From assembly GCA_029204045.2 (NCBI GenBank), contig CM055081.1, positions 297,265-361,264 of the forward strand: a DNA stretch of 64,000 nt. Reading direction: 5' to 3'. A model generated the notes under the pieces. It ran no database searches, had not been told where the DNA came from, and was given only the letters and a program-made list of their open reading frames with translations. A program made the translations under genes and the position numbers. Below are positions 1-11,277 of the stretch, piece by piece. Origin of the DNA: Tillandsia leiboldiana (taxonomy: Eukaryota; Streptophyta; Magnoliopsida; Poales; Bromeliaceae). Positions within the stretch are counted from its first letter, which is position 1. The number at the start of each line of letters is the position of its first letter.

Positions 1-729
1 ACAGTATAGAGATTGAAAAAAATTTATATATAGTTGATTGATGCCTTTAAAAAAAAAAAATGGTACAACATAGGAAGTGAAAAAAAATCTGAAAAATACA
101 TTATACTATAATTAGGCCTAAAAAAAATTATCTCTATCGGGTTTTGATTAAAATCATCTTAATCAAGTTTGGGTCGGATAAAATGTTAGGTATCTGTATC
201 GGTCGATCGACGTTCCTAATAGGAGTACAAATGGATTCGGGTTGGTGGAGTTCCCACTCGATCCGTTTCGAATCGAGCAGTAAGTGAAAATAAAAAATAC
301 AAACAAATATAATCCGTCCCAAATTCATCTCAATCAGTCAAGTAAATAGAGCAAGAGATGGAAAGCCATTTTTTTCTTTTTATCTGTTCTGATTCGTCAA
401 AAATATAATTCGTGTTCAACTCATTCCGATCCGTCAAGTAAATGGAGCGAAAAGTAGGAGACCATTTTTTCTTATTTGTCAAAAATTTATTAGAAATCTG
501 CTTCCACGTCGATCCGAATCTGACAGTAAGTGAGAACGAAAATGAGATCTTTTTTTTCTTTAATCCGTTTCAATCTATCAAAAATTCGCTTCTATTTCTA
601 TCTCACTCAAATGAAAATAAAATTAAAATTAAACCACCGAAAAATATTTAAAAAAATATTTAAGGTTGAAAATAAAATTGGAAGGTACTCTCCATTCCAG
701 ATCCGTTTTGTTTTGCATCCCTTAATCCC
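1..729. other. AT-rich intergenic DNA with diverged duplications
   Basis: No gene is supported. Two pairs of related phrases recur. A segment near 248-290 (ending in AGTAAGTGA) resembles 505-539, and a segment near 338-375 (TCAAGTAAAT then a purine stretch and a T run) resembles 436-470. This looks like an old degenerate repeat, probably transposon-derived. Short open frames here are AT-rich and show no recognisable domain. Confidence 0.4.
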
Positions 730-1027
730 TAGGGGTTCATTTGGATTCGGTATAGAACCGGAAATAGGAGAGATATCTCTCTTATTCTTTCAAACGTACC
801 AGGAATCAATCGGTATAGTTTGTTCCGGTATAACTAGAATAAGTGAGAATTATTGTTCTCACTCTTTCCAACCACCCTCTTACTTTTTTCTTAAATACCC
901 TCTCACGTCTACCGAGGCACCATCTCTCACCTCATTATTATATAATAAAATTTAAGGGCAAAAAAGTAATTTACCTCAATTAAAACTTTTTATTCCTCTT
1001 ATTCCTCATTCTCATACCAAACACAAA
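730..1027 (-). mobile_element. Truncated Tourist-like MITE, same family as 21443-21844
   Basis: Read in opposite orientation, the element at 21443-21844 matches this block nearly base for base over about 290 bp. The match covers the terminal TTTGGATTCGGTATAGAAC, the central TTCCGGTATAACTAGAATAAG and the segment before ATACCAAACACAAAA. The last ~110 bp of the family and its second terminal repeat are missing. They are replaced at about 1029 by a different inverted-repeat sequence. Open frames inside are not genes. Confidence 0.7.
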
Positions 1028-1028
1028 A

Positions 1029-1260
1029 GTGGTGTTTGGTTTGGGTACAAAAGGGGATATTCCCTCTTTGTACCCAAACAGGTACAAAAGGGGATATTCC
1101 CCCTTTGTATCCAAACAAAACGGGAATGAGGGGGGAATAGGTGGGGATATCTATTCCCCTCCTTACCGGGTTGTCTCGATAAAAATACCGGACAACCCGG
1201 TATTAGGAGGGAATTTTGGTTTCCCCCTCCCCCCGAACAACGCAGAATAAGGCCCCTTTC
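1029..1260. mobile_element. Inverted-repeat element or fragment with internal palindromes
   Basis: Direct and inverted copies of GGTACAAAAGGGGATATTCC lie at 1043-1110. An ACCGGGTTGTC/GACAACCCGGT inverted repeat lies near 1174-1203. The leading TGTTTGGTTTGGGTAC and internal TGTATCCAAACA resemble Tourist-type ends. The boundaries are uncertain. It adjoins the truncated MITE and may be nested in it. Confidence 0.45.
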
Positions 1261-2035
1261 CAAGACAGAGTACCTTGGGAAGGCCCTTTGCTCTTTTTTT
1301 TTTTTCTTTTTTTTCTTTCTTTTATGCTTCTTTTGATTTTTTTTTTAATTACAATTTTTAAATTTTATAAGATATTTAAATTTTAAATTTTTAATTTTAT
1401 AAATTTTAATTTTTTTAATTTTATATTTTAATAAATTTAAAAATTTTATTTTATTTTTTTTAAAAAAAATAATATTAATTTTAAAATTTTAAAATTTATA
1501 TAATTTTTTTTATAATTTTTTTAAAATTTATATAAATTTAAAAATTAAAATTTTTACTCCTACTTAAAATTTAAAAATTAAATTTTTTTTTTACTCCCAC
1601 TTAAAATTTTTATAAAAATTAAAATTAATAAATATTAAAATTTGAATACATTTTGAAATTTTAATTTTAAAAAAAAAACTAAAAAGAAAAAAATATTTTA
1701 GTCTTTTAACACAAAAGTTAATTCTCTATTCCTCTTATTCATCAATTATTTTTAAACACTATTTTTTTTATACCTGGTATTAACCTAAAATTCAACCAAA
1801 CACAAATTTACATTAGTTTCAGCTTGTTTCAAAATTTATATTTATCCCTGGTACAACTAATTCTCTTTTATACCTCAACCAAGCAAAGTCAAAATCTCTT
1901 ATTTTTAAAAGCATCCTAAATATTTTTTTACATTAGTTCCGTATTTAATACTTATTTCTGAAATTGTTAGTTCTGTCTTATCCCGTAATGAAACGGCCTA
2001 CTAGATATCTAATGCATTAATTTTATATCCAACGT
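1261..2035. other. AT-rich spacer with MITE-like remnants
   Basis: About 1300-1700 is almost pure A/T. About 1730-1920 contains CTCTTATTC, TACCTGGTATTA and CCAAACACAAATTTACATTAGT, phrases shared with the Tourist-like elements at 6020 and 7127, so it is probably a decayed end of such an element. The proximal promoter of the next gene begins at about 1980. Confidence 0.4.
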
Positions 2036-2039
2036 CACT

Positions 2040-2056
2040 CACGTGCGTCGCACGTG
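2040..2056 (+). promoter_or_regulatory. Double G-box/ABRE palindrome
   Basis: CACGTGCGTCGCACGTG is a perfect inverted repeat with 8-bp arms and a 1-bp centre. It holds two CACGTG cores only 16 bp upstream of the TATA box. ACGTG cores bind bZIP and bHLH factors, and paired ABREs confer ABA and stress response. That fits the downstream RCI2/LTI6 gene, a family induced by cold, salt and ABA. Function is inferred. Confidence 0.6.
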
Positions 2057-2072
2057 CCAACTTTTTCCCCTC

Positions 2073-2079
2073 TATAAAA
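2073..2079 (+). promoter_or_regulatory. TATA box of the RCI2-like gene
   Basis: TATAAAA stands 157 bp upstream of the start codon. A CT-rich leader follows, and a transcription start near 2100-2110 is expected. Confidence 0.6.
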
Positions 2080-2139
2080 GACCAATGCACACTCATAAGG
2101 TTCCCATGTTATATATCAACTCCATACCCAAACCCGCTA

Positions 2140-2147
<8 letters not shown>

Positions 2148-2182
<35 letters not shown>
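2148..2182 (+). repeat. (CT)n microsatellite in the 5' leader
   Basis: About 17 uninterrupted CT units lie between the TATA box and the ATG, so they are probably transcribed as a 5' UTR pyrimidine tract. Such tracts are common in plant leaders. Confidence 0.8.
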
Positions 2183-2185
<3 letters not shown>

Positions 2186-2235
2186 ATTTGTTGTAGTTTT
2201 GAAGCAATCAAAGGGAGAAATATTGAGGGGAAAAA

Positions 2236-3370
2236 ATGGCAGATGATAGTACAGCAACATGCATAGATATCCTGCTGGCCATCATCCTCCCACCATTAGG
2301 AGTCTTTTTCAAGTTTGGTTGCAAGGTATTATATTTACGTATGTGTACATGTACGCATGCGTATACGTATACGCGTATTCTTTAATTTGTTGTGAATTTA
2401 TATAGCGATAGCGCATGCAAGGTATTGTGTATATCTTTGAGTACGTACGTCTCCTATGTTTTCGAAAGCACGGGGTTCTTACTCTGTGTTTTCAAGTTGT
2501 TTAATTTTGATTTTAGAATTTTTGAATTATGATTAATTTTGTTAGATTTAATTTAGAATATTAAAGATATATAAAAAATAAATTTTATAATTTTCTTATA
2601 TCAATTATCGAATAATCAAAAGAAAACGGTGCGGTCGTAAATTTTAATAGAAATTTCTGCTTACCATCGAGAGCAAAATCGATATTTTTAATTTAAAATT
2701 TAATTTTATTATTTTTTTATATATAAAATTTTTTCAACCGTTGAGGCTACTCGTTTACTAGACAAACAAAATTAAAAAATTATAAAATTTAATTTTTAAA
2801 TAATTTTAATATTATAAATTATATCTAATAGAGCTGATCGCTGAATCATATGTCTTACCTACCATCAAAAATAAATTTAAAGTGAAAAAAAAAATTTATA
2901 CTTTCAAAAATATAATAGCCTAACTCTATATTTTTTTGGAAGCAAATTCAAAGTTAATAATTTTAATGGCTAGTTAATTATTGTGAGGAGTTTGCTCTTT
3001 AGCGATGTAGAATAATTAAATTAATTTTAAAAAAATTTAAAATTAATTTAAATTAAATAACTGTATATTTTCTCTATTTTTGTAAGTTATTTTAATTAAT
3101 TTTAAATGTTCATTTTATAAACCATTTAGAGCTTAACTCCATTATTAGTTATTACATCTACCTTTTTTTTTTCTTTTTCTTTTTTTCATCTCAATTATTT
3201 CTCCTTGTGAATTTTAAGTGAGAATTAATTCATCTATATGTTTCTTCTTCTTTTTTTTTTCTTTTTTTTTTAAAAAAAAAATCAAGGTTGAGTTTTGGAT
3301 TTGCTTGCTCCTCACCTTTTTCATGTACTTACCTGGGATCATCTATGCAGTTTGGGTCATCACCAAGTAA
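2236..3370 (+). CDS. RCI2/LTI6/PMP3-family small hydrophobic membrane protein
   Basis: Exons are 2236-2325 and 3287-3370, giving 57 aa; both splice sites are GT-AG. The protein starts MADDSTATCIDILLAIILPP, continues through GVFFKFGCK into VEFWICLLLTFF, and ends AVWVITK. This is the canonical UPF0057/PMP3 layout: two membrane spans (about residues 10-28 and 33-53) joined by the conserved FGC loop. Relatives are plasma-membrane proteins that limit Na+/K+ leak and depolarisation under cold and salt stress. Length matches the usual 52-60 aa. An optional third exon is possible: the stop TAA overlaps a GTAAGT donor at 3367, and a CAG acceptor at 3447-3449 would join so that the protein ends ITKN with a stop at 3454-3456. 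Residue 46 is M, where relatives I recall have G. Upstream lie paired G-boxes and a TATA box. Confidence 0.93.
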
Positions 3371-3456
3371 GTGATTAATCTCTCCTCAATTTATTTCTTT
3401 TGCAAAATAATTAATTGATTGTTTTTTTTTCATTTTTTATTTTTTGCAGGAATTAA

Positions 3457-4240
3457 CAATATGCCTTAATAAAGCTCATGAATATATTCTTCTTTTTTTT
3501 TTTCTTTTTTTTTTTTGTGATGTTTTATAACTTGCATGGTTTGTAATTTGTTTCTTTATACTGCTTTTTTTTCTCTCTCTTTTTTTTCTTCTAAAATTAT
3601 TATTTTATGTGGGTAATGTATCATGTATGTGTATGTGTATGTGTTGGTTTTAATTAGTTGGTGAGTAAATGAGGCCATTTATTGTTTCTGAATTATTGTC
3701 CTTGTTTTTGTTTGGTTTCCAATGCTCTGCTTGATTTTCAACTCATGCCAAAAAAATCAAAAAAAAAGAAGAAAAAATCTACATCATTTGATTATTATCA
3801 TATAAAAAATAAAAATTTATAATAATTAAATAATTTAAGTTGTTGAGAAAGTTTGCAAATGTTGATTGGAGTTGACTAAGTGATATTTCTTATTTAATTT
3901 TAGGTAATAAATTTTTTTTTATTTGAGAAGCAAAAGTAGAATCACTTTTTTGATTTGAGTGAAAATGTCAATTTAAAAAGAGGTTTTTAAAATATTTACA
4001 AAATATTTTATACTGAAATAATCTAATTAATTTGTCTCTCTAACTCTTTATATTCTTAAGTTATATTATAATAGCTCTTTTTGAAATTATTAAATAATTT
4101 GAAATTATTAATTTTTAAGATTTTCTTTCAAAATTTTAAAAATATTTTATTCATATTTGAAGGATCAAAATACCTTTGTTAATTTTAAAAAATTTCTTCA
4201 AATATTCTTAGTTTTTTTAAGAATTCCTATGACGCCCTCT
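3457..4240. other. 3' flank of the RCI2-like gene, AT-rich
   Basis: The 3' UTR probably runs to about 3700 (T/C-rich, then GTATGTGTATGTG). Beyond it the sequence is AT-rich with no coding signal or recognisable repeat. Confidence 0.5.
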
Positions 4241-4690
4241 ATAATCCCACATCGGATATGGAGGGAATTGTGGTTGGATTTACAAGAGACATGAACACTA
4301 GTAATAATAACTGGATTTAAGTATTTTAGGTTGTGGTTTGTCCCAACGAATTATTATTGTTAGTGGGTCGGGTCGTCATATTTGGTATTAGAGTCAATAA
4401 CCAGTCAGAAGTCTCGGCTAAGCCTGGGTCTAGATGACAGGGCTACCGAGACAAGTTTGATGACAGGGTTATCGAGATAAGTTTTACATCGCCTGTCTCG
4501 GCTAAGCCTGGGTCTAGACTCGGCTAAGTCTGGGTCTCGATGATAGGGCTACCGAGACAAGTTTGATGACAGGGTTACCAAGACAAGTTTTACATCGCCA
4601 GGTGATCTTGGGCTGTATGTGTGTTTGGACTGACGAGAACGTTAGATTTAAACAGAAAGTTGTGTGTGTGTGTTTGGACTGACGAAGATG
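4241..4690. repeat. Dispersed repeat fragment with internal duplication
   Basis: It contains ATCCCACATCGGATATGGAGG and ACGAATTATTATTGTTAGTGGG, hallmarks of the TGT...ACA family seen at 38933, 40243 and 60841. Then CTCGGCTAAGCCTGGGTCTAG recurs at about 4412 and 4497. The phrase GGGCTACCGAGACAAGTTTGATGACAGGG occurs twice, and TGTGTTTGGACTGACGA also occurs twice. This is transposon-derived tandem or segmental duplication with no gene. Confidence 0.6.
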
Positions 4691-6016
4691 TCAAGTTTAA
4701 ATTTGAAAATTTTGAATAGTAATAAAAATTAGTAAATTAGAAGAAGTGGTTGGAAAAAGAAAAGTGTGATGGAACCCCCTATCATTTTAGAGCATGGAAT
4801 AATTAAAGCCAACATCTTATTTATTTTGCCAAGATAGGTTTCATGAATACACACACACTCCATTAGTATCATAAAAATTTTGTAAGGAGGGTGGGAAGAA
4901 GATGATGCAACCACACTCAAAAAATAAATAAATAAATAAAAATAAAAATAAAAATTCTCTTGCCTTTTAAAAATCTAGTTTGATTCTCTAAATTTTAAAA
5001 ATACTTTCAAAAAATTATAGTGTTAACGTAGAGAACGAAATAATCAAATTATCTTAATTTATTTTAAAAATAAAAATAATTTTTAATATTTTTTCGTCAT
5101 CTGCACTTTCGATATATCCAATTATAAATTATAAAAACTAGATAAACATTGACGGAATTCTGCCGCCGGAAGGCCTAAATGCATAAACTTAAAATTTTGA
5201 GCAGGCAAAATATAAATTTTTGAAAGTTCAAAGAAAAAAAAAAATAGAAGAATAAATATTTATATATATAAAAAAATCTATGTATATGTTAATTTGTAAC
5301 TATAATCCAACAAAGTTTTTGGTTGGATCATCAATCACTTTTATATTTATTTGCCCTTCCTAAATTAAAATGGTCCCATTTTTGTCTTTTTCCATGGCCC
5401 CTCTCTCAAAAGGAAAAGCTCACCCTCATGTCCTTTTTCTCCTTTTTCACATCATGTGCATCTCTTTAAGTTCTTATAACAACTTTTTTTTTCTTTTTTT
5501 TTTTTTTTTCTTTTAGCATCTCTTTATTTTCTCCTTTATATATTCCTTTATCTAGTTTTCTTTTTGAGTACTTTTATTGAAGATCATCTTAAAAGATAAA
5601 AAAAAAATAATGATTGAAATTTGAGATTCTAAATTTAAAATCTAGTTATTTTATATTTTCAACTAAATTTATTTTTAAAAAAAATATTATAAAACTTAGA
5701 ATTAATTTTAAGAACCTCACATGCACTTTACCTTGTGACTCAAATAGGCACAATGAAACTTTTAAACAATGCTAATTATACACGTTAGTTTTGTATCAAA
5801 TAGAGTCTAATAATTTAGGAATTCCTTTTAACTTTTTGATGAAATTGTTACCCATTTAATGCGAAAAAAGTTTAAAACTTTCACATAAGTGATTTTTCAT
5901 AGTTTCTCTTAAAATTTGATACTCATAAATAATAGAAAAATTACTTATATTTTACACCCTATTTATTTTAAAATATGATGATTGTATGAATAACATTGCT
6001 CATGCTTGAAGGAGCT
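4691..6016. other. AT-rich intergenic DNA
   Basis: No gene or clear transposon end is seen. Poly-T/CT stretches lie at about 5480-5520. Short frames have no recognisable domain. Confidence 0.4.
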
Positions 6017-6019
6017 TAA

Positions 6020-6858
6020 GGCTGCGTTTGGATAGGGGGATAAGGGCGGAATACCCCCCTTATCCCCCTATCCATACCCAAACGGGGATGGATTTTTGGA
6101 GAACCCGGATTCCACCCAATGCGGGATAGTGGGTATGGATGGTGGAATCCGAATTCCAGGAAATGGGTGGAATTCGGATTCCACCCATTTTGGCGCGGGG
6201 TTCGAGGCGAGCTGCTGTAGTCTTCTCCCCATCCTTGCTTTACTCTCCGATCTCCTTCTTCTCCCCAACCTTGCTTTACTCTCCGATCTCCTTCTTCTCC
6301 GATCTCCTTCCCCGATCTCCTTCTTCTCCGATCTCGTTCTCCGATCTCCTTCTCCGCGCCACGCCCCTCTGCGCACCTCTCCACGCCCCTCTGCGGCCCC
6401 TCTGCGCCCCTCTCCGCGCCCCTCTGCGCCCCTCTCCGCGCCCCGCTGCGACCCCTCTGCGACCCCGCTGCGACCCCTCTGCGCCCCTCTCCGCGCCCCT
6501 CTGCGCCCCTCTGCGACCCCTCTCCGCGCCCCGCGGCGACCCCTCTCCGCGCCCCGCGGTTGATTAATATAATAAAATATTTTATTTATATAATATATCA
6601 TAAAGGGCAAAATAGTCAATACACAAATTTATCACTTATCAATTCTTCTTATTCCTCTATACTCAACCAAACACAATTTTTACCAATTCTTCCTATTCTC
6701 CTTATTCCTATATAATTTACCAAACACAATTTACTTTAATTCCGGTATAACTCATAAAACGAACCAAACGCAAATTTACACCAATTCCTGCTAATACCAG
6801 AATCTGTACCTATCCCCGGTATAACAAATTTTTTCTAATCCCCGATCCAAACGCTACC
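6020..6858. mobile_element. Tourist-like (PIF/Harbinger-type) non-autonomous element
   Basis: The left end GGCTGCGTTTGGATAGG mirrors the right end ATCCAAACGCTACC. Both are flanked by a TAA trinucleotide (6017-6019 and 6859-6861), the target duplication expected of PIF/Harbinger elements. The near-terminal GGGGGATAAGGGCGG forms its own hairpin with CCCTTATCCCCC. There is no transposase. The interior carries an unusual CT- and GC-rich array (6225-6558), where several overlapping frames are open only because of the repeat. Confidence 0.75.
6225..6558 (+). repeat. CT-rich then GC-rich minisatellite inside the MITE
   Basis: From 6225 to 6345 there are repeats of CTCCGATCTCCTTCTTCTCC-type units, including a duplicated CTTGCTTTACTCTCCGATCT. 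From about 6358 to 6558 a roughly 10-bp unit, CCCCTCTGCG or CCCCTCTCCG, is reiterated about 20 times. The arginine/alanine- or proline-rich frames on both strands follow from this unit and are not proteins. Confidence 0.75.
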
Positions 6859-7126
6859 TAAAGGACTTAAAAATATGATATCTCAATATGAGGATGCTTA
6901 CAATTGACAAAAAAAACCCCTTCCCAAAAAGCTTATTTCAAACATAACTAAAGTGTGTGATTGATATTGTTTAAATTTTTTTATGCAAAGAAGTATTTGA
7001 GACCATGAATAAAAAGTATAGGAATAGTTTACCTTTCAAAATTTCCAAAATATCTAATATATTCCTACTTGATCAAAATATCTCATATATTTTCAAAAAA
7101 AAAAATCAAATATTGCTAAATTCCTA

Positions 7127-7784
7127 GGCTGCGTTTGATTCGGGGATAAAAAAATTTTAGTTATACCGGAGATAGGTTTAAGTTATGGTATTAGCAGGAA
7201 CTAGTGTAAATTTCGATTTGGTTGGGTTTAAGAGTTATACCGGGTATAAAAAAAATTATGTTTGGTAAGTTAAAAAGGAATAAGAAGAATAGAGAGGACT
7301 AAAATTTTAATTTATGATTAAAATTTTACTGATATGATTTTAAATATTTAATTTAAAATATTTATTAAAAAATTTATTAAAATTTATATTTTACTTATAT
7401 ATAAAAAAAATTATTAAAAAAATTTATCATATAATTTATTAAAATTATATGATAAATTTATTAAAAATTAAAGTTAAAAATTTTAAAAGCTATAAAATAT
7501 AAAATTTAAAATTTATAAATTTATAAATATTAAAAATTTTAATTTTAATTGTCTTAAAAAATTACAAAAGTAGAAACAAAAATTTTATTTTTAAAATTAG
7601 TATAAATTTTAAAAAAATTATTAAAAAAATTGCATAAATTTTAAAATTTTAAAATTAATAAATTTTTAAAAAAATTTAGAAAAAATTATATTTTTAGATT
7701 TATTAAAAAGTAAGTTAAAAATTGTAAAATTTATAAAATAAAAAAATAAATTTTAAATTTTATAAATTTATTAAACATCTTATC

Positions 7785-7841
<57 letters not shown>

Positions 7842-7918
7842 GGCAGGTGAAATAGGCTATTCCCACCCCTATAATTTTCGGGCTTATCCCCCTTAGTTCT
7901 TGTTACCAAAGAAAGGCC
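7127..7918. mobile_element. Tourist-like element, degenerate
   Basis: It starts GGCTGCGTTTGATTCGGGGATAA with TTATACCGGAGATAGG inside and ends near GCTTATCCCCCTTAG and ACCAAAGAAAGGCC. CTA flanks both sides (7124-7126 and about 7918-7920). The body is A/T-rich and includes a run of about 50 A at 7789-7839. It is related to the element at 6020 but with poorer terminal symmetry, so the right border is uncertain. Confidence 0.55.
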
Positions 7919-7920
7919 TA

Positions 7921-9560
7921 GAGTTTACTAATGAAATTTAGAGTTTAGAAAAATATTTTGATAATTTCAAAAAAAAATTAACCATATTTTTTGAAGTGTA
8001 CAAATAATATTTTCCTATATAACTAAGTCTAAAATTTATGTAGAATGTACGACTCTAAACAGTTAATGATAGCCATTATTTTTGACAATTTGAAAGATAT
8101 AGATTCTTTTTCTTCTTTATATCTTTCTTTTTAGATCTCTTTATTTTCCCCGTTATCCTCTCTTTTTTTATTCTTTTTCTTCTTTACGTCGAACTCATAA
8201 TTAATTTGCATTGCTTAAAACTAAAGTTGTAGAAGTTATACCTTAGTCTTAAATAATTTTAAATTATATAATTTAATCTAAAACAACGTAATTTAGTATT
8301 ATACAATATAACTTTATCTGAAACAGTGCAATATATATATTTTTTCTTCTCTACTTCTTGCCCTTCCATCTAATCTTAACAGCACGTGATGGCTTTCTAA
8401 AAAAAATAAAAATAAAAATAAAAATTCTTTTACTTTTTTTTTCTTTTTCTTCCATCATATGCATTCTTTTATGCTACCATGCCCTCCTCCCTCACCCTCT
8501 GTCGCAACAGCGGCCCGTCCTAATGTGATCATCCTTCTAATCATTCTCAAATCATGCATCACCTTTGTCACCGTCGTTGTCCACAACCACACCCTTTCTC
8601 ACAGTCTCATCTTCTTGATCTATATCATATCCGAGTTCACATCACCGCGGTCGGCATCAGCAGAGGTGTGAGTAAAATAGAAAAGAGGAGTGCAACTTCG
8701 ACGTTGGGACAATTGAGGAGGAAGAGGATGGAGAGAAAGCAAAAGGAGAAGAAAAAGAACGAGAATGAGCCCGATATGTGCCATATCAAAATCAGGGTTA
8801 CTACTGACGACGTCAACAAAGATATGGACGAGATAGTTAAAAACAGCGCCACATCGACACGAGGACTATGGAAGAGGAGAGAGCGAGAAAGCGGAACGAG
8901 ATAAAGAAGTAGAGGTGGCGAAAAAGGAGACAAAACAAAAAATAAAGATACCTTCGTCAATTTATTAGACATTCAGACATAATATACAAAATTCAAAAAA
9001 ATGACCTATTTTTGCTAAAATATAAAATTAGTAAATTTTTATGCAAATTCGCCCAATAAATATAACTTTTTAAATTATAGCTATATACCGACCATACCTA
9101 GCACAGCTAACTAAGAGTTTGTTGGTTAGTATTCGAAATCTCAAATTTAAAGCCTAATTTTTTATATTTGTAGCTAAATTTATGTAAAAAAATAAATAAA
9201 TAAAGTGAATAATTTACTGCATTTCTCGAAATTAAAGGAGAACATTTCAAATAATTTACTTGGATTAGAAGAACAAACAAATAAAGAAAGTTAGAAGAGA
9301 AAATTACATTAATCACTCTTCAGATACTACATTACTTTCTTTGAAAAGTCTAAAATGTCACTCTCATTATGTCACCCATGACCCCAACCAATTAAATTGC
9401 ACCCCAAAGTTCACTCATCCCACCATTTTTTTTTTTGTAAAAAAAAATAATTAATTAGCTTGAGACATAGATGATGTAATTCAAGTGTGACATAAAAGAG
9501 CACCTTTCAAACACAGCTCCCAACAAAAAAAAAAAAAGAAGAAAAAAATTGGGGAGAAAA
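7921..9560. other. Intergenic DNA with a small GC-richer open island
   Basis: Mostly AT-rich. At 8459-8904 two overlapping + frames and one - frame stay open, with a purine-rich segment encoding runs of E, K and R. No domain, splice pattern or homologue is recognised. I read it as a transposon remnant or chance opening rather than a gene, though a small unidentified gene cannot be excluded. Confidence 0.35.
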
Positions 9561-10088
9561 TTAATGCAATCTATTATTTGGTAGAATTTCATGTCATGTG
9601 TGATATTTTTAGCTTCTTTTCTATCTGTCACATTCTCCTTTTTCTCCCCCTCTCTCTCCCTTTCTGTGACTCCTAGCCTTCTCCCTCTTTCTGTTTCTCT
9701 TTCGTCCTTCGATTCCCTTGCCGATCAATCGGACGGCGCAGGTTGGGTTTCGCCTCGGGGCAGAACTTCATGCCACGTGTCTCGCTCTCTCTCCCTCTCT
9801 GTGACTCCTAGCCTTCTCCCCCTCTCTTTCTCTCCCTCTCTCTCTCTTCTCCCTCTCTTCTCTAAGCGTCTTCTCTCTCTCTGTTGGGTTTCGCCTTAGG
9901 GCAAAACTCCATGTCACGAGTCCCTCTCTCTTTCCCTCTCTGTAACTCCTAGCATTCTCCCCCCCTCTCTCTTTTAAGCATTTTCTCCCTCTATTCTCTA
10001 AGCGTCTTCTCTCTCTCTCTTCACCCTCTCTGTCACTCTCTTTCTCTCCTCTACCGGTCCCTACTACCAACTCTATACCTCTCATCTC

Positions 10089-10119
<31 letters not shown>

Positions 10120-10462
10120 ACTCACTCTCTCTGTTTCTCTCCCTTCTCCGTCTATGATGCCTACCTATTTCCCTCTCCTCTCACTTGCCCCATCCCTACG
10201 ATTGCATCATTTAGGATCGGGATCCTCTCTGTTTTCCTTTCGTCCTCCGATTTCCTTGCCGATCAATCGGACGGCGTAGGTTGGGTTTCGCCTCGGGTTG
10301 GGTTTCGCGTGCCACTTGCCCCATCTCTACGAGTGCATCCTCTTAGATCGAGCTATTGGGATCCTCTCTGTGCCTCCTTCGCCCTCCGATTGCCTTGCCG
10401 ATTAATCCGACGATTCTCCTCTCTCTCTCATCTCTCGATTTTTTTTTTTCCTAAGCTCAAGA
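9561..10462 (+). repeat. Left outer arm of the hairpin: pyrimidine-rich modules
   Basis: A roughly 125-bp module recurs near 9655, 9780 and 9905: CTCCCTCTCTGTGACTCCTAG, then CTTCTCTAAGCGTCTTCTC, then GGGTTTCGCCT and GCAAAACTCCATGTCAC. The phrase CCTTGCCGATCAATCGGACGG occurs at about 9718 and 10255 with a related form at 10390. The arm ends at CTAAGCTCAAGA, where the copia element is inserted. Open frames here are low-complexity and not coding. Confidence 0.75.
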
Positions 10463-10914
10463 TGATGGAATTTATATGGTATAAAATAAAATCGAATACA
10501 TACCAATATTCAGGATCATAAATAAAACTGTAAAATAACTTACAGAGCGCCATCGAGAAAAATTCTTGATTAAACAGCGGAAGCAAGAAATTCGGTTGCA
10601 ATACTAAACCGTACCGACCGAACTAGGTAATCTGGTTTCTCCTCCTTTCTCAGGCACTCTTCCGTATGGAGTGAATTTAATGGATAATCTTACCAGAATG
10701 CACATGAGTATGTGGCAGGACCAGTACCCCTTTATATAGATTCCAGATCGACTTCCCATCAAAGTCTGATTAGGATTCTATTTAATTTAAATAGATGGGA
10801 AAGGGATAAGATATACCATATCAAGTAATTATATATCTTTTAGGATTGACCTTATCTATAGTAAATCCAAATTTAAATATAATTAATTAGGCCACATATA
10901 TGGAAATCCTAACA
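10463..10914 (-). repeat. 3' LTR of the copia element (left copy)
   Basis: 452 bp, the same length as the right copy. Observed differences are single substitutions near the ATTCTTGATT, TCTCAGGCAC, TATGGAGTG, GAGTATGTGG, GATGGGAAAG and GTAATTATAT positions. In element orientation a TTTATATAG-type promoter segment is present within the repeat. Confidence 0.95.
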
Positions 10915-10929
10915 ATCTCCCACTTGGCT
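10915..10929 (-). promoter_or_regulatory. Polypurine tract of the copia element
   Basis: Read on the minus strand the sequence is CCAAGTGGGAGAT directly before the 3' LTR. This purine run is where plus-strand priming occurs. Confidence 0.8.
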
Positions 10930-11277
10930 TATATTAATTATATTTCATGAACGGATTTCTATATTCCAAACTTTATTGCGCATTATTGGAAACTTTATGG
11001 TCAAATACCTTAGAACTCACTTGATCCTTAACTCAAACTAAAAGACTACAATGATAGGAACTATGGCGGTCCACCTCTCTATATTAAAATTTTCCTTCCA
11101 TAATTACAATATCATCTTCATCTCCTAGCCAAGCACTTTATATGGCACAACTTTATGAATGAACTAAAACTATGCATCCATTCGTTAACAGACAAAGCTT
11201 TATGTCTATTAAACGGTCCAATACAGCTGCATCAAAACTGTAACTTTAATGAAAAAGATAAAAATAATGTCAGAATC

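Noticed and set aside
6016..6619. Long overlapping R/A- and P-rich open frames on both strands
   Set aside because: They arise from the CCCCTCTGCG minisatellite inside a Tourist-like element; no domain and no gene structure.
8459..8972. Overlapping 70-116 codon frames
   Set aside because: They are open on both strands with low-complexity E/K/R and S/L/F composition and no domain or splice context; kept only as an intergenic note.
9591..10121. Ser/Leu-rich and Glu/Arg-rich frames in the CT tract
   Set aside because: They follow from CT/GA repeats in the hairpin arm; the mirrored frames at 19280-20228 confirm repeat origin.
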